Made by a program: the position numbers and the translations under genes. From assembly GCA_028713915.1 (NCBI GenBank), contig JAQTNK010000010.1:1-64000 (forward strand): a stretch of 64,000 nt of DNA. Direction: 5' to 3'. Shown here piece after piece: positions 60,113 through 64,000 of this stretch (positions are counted from its first letter, which is position 1; every line of letters starts with the position of its first letter). The notes below the pieces were generated by a model. That model was not told the origin of the DNA and did not search any database. It saw only the letters and a program-made list of their open reading frames with translations. This DNA is from Rhodocyclaceae bacterium. GTDB taxonomy: Bacteria > Pseudomonadota > Gammaproteobacteria > Burkholderiales > Rhodocyclaceae.

Positions 60113-61369
60113 TCAGAGCTTGAACTCCGGCAGCTTCTTCGGCGCGGCGACGTTCTTCAGCGTCACGTATTGCGGCAAGCCGTCCTTGTAGGGCGGATAG
60201 TCTTCGCCTTTCATCAGCGGGCCCAGGTAGGTGCGGCATCTCTCGGTAATGCCGAAGCCGTCGGTGGTGATGAAGTTCTTCGGCATCATCTTCTCGACGT
60301 TGGCCACCTTCGCCAGCGGCGCCATGCCGACCTTCCACTTGTAAGGCTTGTCGGAAACGCGGTCGATGGTCGGCATGACCGAGTTGTGGCCTTTCAGCGC
60401 AAATTCCACCGCCGCCTTGCCGGTCGCGTAAGCCTGATCGACGTCCGCTTTCGACGCGATGTGGCGTGCCGCGCGCTGCATGTAATCGGCGACGCCCCAG
60501 TGGAACTTGTGGCCGAGAGCGTCCTTGATCATGTTCGCGACCACCGGCGCCGCGCCGCCCAATTGCGCGTGGCCGAAGGCATCCCGCGTCCCCTGTTCGG
60601 CGAGGAACTTGCCGTCGGGATAGTGGCAGCCTTCGGAGACGACCACGGTGCAGTAGCCGAATTTCTTGACCAGCGCGTCGACCTTGGCGAGGAATTTCTT
60701 CTGGTCGAACAGGACTTCCGGAAACAGCACGATGATGGGCAGTTCCTGATCCTTGGTCGAGGCCATCGCACCGGCGGCGGCGATCCAGCCGGCGTGCCGG
60801 CCCATGACTTCGAGCACGAAGACCTTGGTGGAGGTCTTGGCCATCGAGCGCACGTCGAAGGTGGCTTCGAGCGTAGACACGGCGATGTACTTGGCGACCG
60901 AGCCGAATCCCGGGCAATTGTCGGTAATCGGCAGGTCGTTATCGACCGTCTTCGGCACATGAATGGCCTGCAACGGATAGCCCATCGCCTCGCCGAGCTG
61001 CGAAACCTTGAGACAGGTGTCGGCCGAGTCGCCGCCGCCGTTGTAGAAGAAATAGCCGATGTTGTGCGCTTTGAAGACCTCGATCAGGCGCTCGTATTCG
61101 CGGCGATTGGCCTCGATGCTTTTCATCTTGTAGCGGCAGGAGCCAAAGGCGCCAGAAGGCGTATGGCGCAGCGCGGCAATGGCGCGGGCGGACTCCTTGG
61201 TGGTATCGATCAGGTCTTCGGTGAGGGCGCCGATGATGCCGTTGCGTCCGGCAAAGACCTTGCCGATGCGGTCCTTGTGCTTGCGCGCGGTTTCGATGAC
61301 GCCGCAGGCCGAGGCGTTGATGACGGCCGTCACCCCGCCCGATTGAGCGTAGAAAGCATTCTTCTTCAT
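60113..61369 (-). CDS. pfp: Pyrophosphate-dependent 6-phosphofructokinase
   Basis: 418 residues from the ATG reading MKKNAFYAQSGGVTA; the upstream part of the frame is a shadow. FFYNGGGDSADTC, HVPKTVDNDLP and LEVMGRHAGW are the phosphate/PPi, catalytic and sugar motifs; the Asp in the first motif favours PPi over ATP. The enzyme interconverts fructose-6-P and fructose-1,6-bisP reversibly. Its start is 11 bases from adk. Confidence 0.93.
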   Translation of the reverse strand: MKKNAFYAQSGGVTAVINASACGVIETARKHKDRIGKVFAGRNGIIGALTEDLIDTTKESARAIAALRHTPSGAFGSCRYKMKSIEANRREYERLIEVFKAHNIGYFFYNGGGDSADTCLKVSQLGEAMGYPLQAIHVPKTVDNDLPITDNCPGFGSVAKYIAVSTLEATFDVRSMAKTSTKVFVLEVMGRHAGWIAAAGAMASTKDQELPIIVLFPEVLFDQKKFLAKVDALVKKFGYCTVVVSEGCHYPDGKFLAEQGTRDAFGHAQLGGAAPVVANMIKDALGHKFHWGVADYMQRAARHIASKADVDQAYATGKAAVEFALKGHNSVMPTIDRVSDKPYKWKVGMAPLAKVANVEKMMPKNFITTDGFGITERCRTYLGPLMKGEDYPPYKDGLPQYVTLKNVAAPKKLPEFKL

Positions 61370-61380
61370 CGTCACCTCTG

Positions 61381-62076
<696 letters not shown>

Positions 62077-62178
62077 TTATTTTATGAACATCCACTCTGA
62101 CCGACGCAACCATAATCCGAAACAGGATTCCCGATCAATGGATGTATCGATGATTCTATACTTTCGTCTTATCGAGAT

Positions 62179-63051
62179 TTATGGGCTCGGAGGCGCGGAC
62201 CTGGCGGCGGCCTGAAAGCGCTGCCTGACGCGCTCGAGATCTTCGCTCGTATCGACGCCCGGCGCCGGCGCCGCCGCGCATTCGATGACGCGGATGGCAT
62301 AACCATGCCAAAGCGCGCGCAGTTGTTCCAAGGATTCCCACGTTTCGCAGGGCGCCGGCGCCAGGCTGCCGTAGCGCTGCAGGAAGGCGACGCGGTAGCC
62401 GTACAGGCCGATGTGCCGCCAGGCCGTGAAGCCCGCCGGCAAGACGTCGCGCGCCGCGGCGAAGCCGTCGCGATGCCAGGCGATCGGGGCGCGCGAAAAA
62501 TACAGCGCGCGGCCCGACGCGGCGATGACGACCTTGACGACATTGGGGTTGAAGAACTCTTCCGCGGCGGTGATCGGATGCGCTGCCGTCGCGATCGCCG
62601 CCTGCGGGTCGCCGGCCAGCGCGGCAGCCGTGGCGGCGATCAGCTGCGGATCGATCAGCGGCTCGTCGCCCTGGACATTGACGACGATGTCGTCATCCGC
62701 CCAGCCGAGCCGCTGCGCCACCTCGGCGATGCGGTCGGTGCCGCTGGCATGGTCGGCGGACGTCATCACGGCCTGATGGCCATGCGCCGCGACGACCTCG
62801 GCGACGCGACTATCGTCGGTGGCCACCCAGACGCCGAGCGGTTGCGCTTGCAACGCCGCCTCGACCACGCGCACCACCATCGGCTTGCCGGCGATGTCCG
62901 CCAGCGGTTTGCCCGGCAGACGCGAAGACGCGTAGCGGGCGGGAACGACGATGCGAAATGATCCCCCCCCGAAAACCTCGCTCCGCTCGGTTCTCCCCCC
63001 AGGGGGCGAAGAAACGCTTGGGGCGGCCCGGCGCGTTTCTTTGGCCGTCAC
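62179..63051 (-). CDS. kdsB: CMP-KDO synthetase with a repeat-derived N-terminal extension
   Basis: 290 residues, about 35-40 more than usual. The normal protein starts at [19 protein letters not shown] and has [13 protein letters not shown] and NVQGDEPLI. No ATG, GTG or TTG is near it; the frame stays open through the repeat at 62966-63040 to a GTG that overlaps the Trm112-like stop (GTGA). The extra peptide (about [20 protein letters not shown]) is translated repeat. KdsB activates KDO for LPS and pairs with lpxK here. Confidence 0.92.
   Translation of the reverse strand: MTAKETRRAAPSVSSPPGGRTERSEVFGGGSFRIVVPARYASSRLPGKPLADIAGKPMVVRVVEAALQAQPLGVWVATDDSRVAEVVAAHGHQAVMTSADHASGTDRIAEVAQRLGWADDDIVVNVQGDEPLIDPQLIAATAAALAGDPQAAIATAAHPITAAEEFFNPNVVKVVIAASGRALYFSRAPIAWHRDGFAAARDVLPAGFTAWRHIGLYGYRVAFLQRYGSLAPAPCETWESLEQLRALWHGYAIRVIECAAAPAPGVDTSEDLERVRQRFQAAARSAPPSP
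62966..63040. repeat. Palindrome-rich extragenic-type repeat inside the kdsB 5' end
   Basis: About 75 bases made of short inverted parts: aacc...ggtt around tcgctccgctc, cccccc with ggggg, and gaaacgc with gcgtttc (at 63010-63040). It looks like extragenic repeats I recall from betaproteobacterial genomes, but only one copy is seen in this window. It lies in frame at the start of kdsB. Confidence 0.55.
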
Positions 63052-63224
63052 ACTTCCTCGGCCGGAACCTGACGCGCTTCGTCTTCGAGCATCACCGGGA
63101 TGTCGTCCTTGATCGGATAGGCCAGACGGCAGCCCTTGCAGACCAGTTCGGACGCCGTCTTGCGGTAGTCGAGCGGCCCCTTGCACACCGGGCAGACGAG
63201 GATTTCAAGCAGGCGGACGTCCAT
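63048..63224 (-). CDS. Trm112/YcaR-like small zinc-ribbon-type protein
   Basis: 58 residues from the ATG reading [22 protein letters not shown] and CKGC form the zinc-binding pairs, and [18 protein letters not shown] is the family end. Usually located between lpxK and kdsB, as here. Its start overlaps lpxK by 20 bases. Confidence 0.93.
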   Translation of the reverse strand: MDVRLLEILVCPVCKGPLDYRKTASELVCKGCRLAYPIKDDIPVMLEDEARQVPAEEV

Positions 63225-64000
63225 TGACTTTCTCCATGACGAAGGTGGCGAGATCGGGCTCGATCTGCGCATCCACCGGCAACACCCACACGGGCAGCGG
63301 TGACAGGCCGCGCAATTTTACTCCATCCTTTTCCGTCGCCAGGAGGGCGTCGCCGGCGAAATCCAGATCGGCGGCGACGTAGCGATGATGATCGGGAAAG
63401 GCATGCGTCTCGCAACGCAGGCCGAGCGCCGCGAGGTGATCGAAGAAGCGTTGCGGCACGCCGATGCCGGCGACCGCATGCAGACGCTGCGCGGAAAAAT
63501 CTGCAGCATCGCGAGTGCTCGCCGCCGCATCGAGGGAAACGAAACGTTCGCCCTGAATGCGCATGTCGAACGTCGGAACGCCGCGCACGTCGATGTCCAC
63601 CGCGCCGTTCTTCACTACGGCATCGACCGTCGCCAGTCTCGCTACCGGCTCGCGGCAGGGACCGGCCGGCTGCATCCAATGATTGGCGAGCAGGCGGGCA
63701 TCGATCACCGCGATCTCGATGTCGCGCGCCAGCCGATAGTGCTGGAGCCCGTCGTCGCTGACGATGACGTCGCAGGCCGGGTAGCGCGCCAGCAGAGCCT
63801 GTGCCGCGGCGACACGGTCGCTGCCGACGAACACCGGACAAGCGGCCCGCGCCTTCAGGAGCAGCGGCTCGTCGCCGACGACGTCGGCAGCGTCCCCGGG
63901 CTGCACCTCGCGCACGCCTTTGCCGCTGCCGCCGTAGCCGCGGCTGACGATGCCCGGATGGCGGCCGCGCGCCGCCAGTACCTTCACCAGGGCCAGCACC
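63205..64000 (-). CDS. lpxK: Tetraacyldisaccharide 4'-kinase, C-terminal part
   Basis: About 265 residues of the C-terminal part; the gene continues past the right edge. [15 protein letters not shown] and [16 protein letters not shown] are LpxK motifs. The kinase phosphorylates the lipid A precursor at the 4' position. The P-loop is not visible because it lies beyond the window. It is in a unit with the Trm112-like gene and kdsB. Confidence 0.94.
   Translation of the reverse strand, partial: VLALVKVLAARGRHPGIVSRGYGGSGKGVREVQPGDAADVVGDEPLLLKARAACPVFVGSDRVAAAQALLARYPACDVIVSDDGLQHYRLARDIEIAVIDARLLANHWMQPAGPCREPVARLATVDAVVKNGAVDIDVRGVPTFDMRIQGERFVSLDAAASTRDAADFSAQRLHAVAGIGVPQRFFDHLAALGLRCETHAFPDHHRYVAADLDFAGDALLATEKDGVKLRGLSPLPVWVLPVDAQIEPDLATFVMEKVNGRPPA

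Overview
The window is a high-GC chromosomal segment of a betaproteobacterium, most likely in or near the Rhodocyclales. That placement rests on gene order and protein features: an accD-trpA-trpB-trpF-truA-fimV-asd-leuB-leuD-leuC block, an M48 protease/pterin dehydratase/rsgA block, an argD-argF-argG block, and a proton-pumping pyrophosphatase beside a PPi-dependent phosphofructokinase. No rRNA, tRNA or CRISPR array was recognised.

Layout. Positions 1-13900 are a minus-strand biosynthetic run: accD (cut by the left edge), trpA, trpB, trpF, truA, a CbiQ-like membrane protein, fimV, asd, leuB, leuD, a tiny entericidin-like lipoprotein, leuC, an MFS transporter, a DUF465 protein and aroC. Then come an acyl-CoA ligase and a ferredoxin (minus), followed by trxA, rho, rpmE and a membrane glycosyltransferase (plus), and orn (minus). 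Positions 40725-43911 hold an M48 protease, a cytochrome c, pterin dehydratase, rsgA and a DUF423 protein. They are followed by thiolase, a CbiB-like protein, a Nudix hydrolase, a glutamine amidotransferase, YajQ, a methyltransferase, ppnP, a DUF2788 protein and argG-argF-argD. The right end holds a ParA-like ATPase, rpsT, murJ, ggt, hppA, pfp, adk, kdsB, a Trm112-like protein and lpxK (cut by the right edge).

The unusual part is a block of about 20.2 kb (20515-40708) inserted exactly at the start codon of orn. A perfect 13-bp direct repeat, which carries the first four orn codons, bounds it on both sides. Directly inside the right repeat I read a decayed P4-type tyrosine integrase on the minus strand. 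It has two frameshifts and one stop, and its catalytic half is missing. The island therefore looks like an immobilised integrative element whose attachment site is the 5' end of orn.

The island carries a Phd/RelE-type toxin-antitoxin pair at its left end and a divergent pair of operons. Leftward runs an SpvB/FG-GAP protein with a glycine-rich tip, translationally coupled to an RHS-repeat protein, followed by a small exported protein of unknown function. Rightward runs a type II secretion/MSHA-like operon: pseudopilin, GspF, GspE, GspL/PilM-, PilN-, PilO- and PilP-like proteins, a secretin with a C-terminal cohesin-like domain, and three more pseudopilins. Both large toxin-like proteins have Sec signal peptides, so I infer that the secretion-like operon may be their dedicated outer-membrane exporter. 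That is a hypothesis.

Other points of note: a repeat translated as an N-terminal extension of KdsB, a terminator-like hairpin in the argD leader, and a long inverted repeat in the rho leader.
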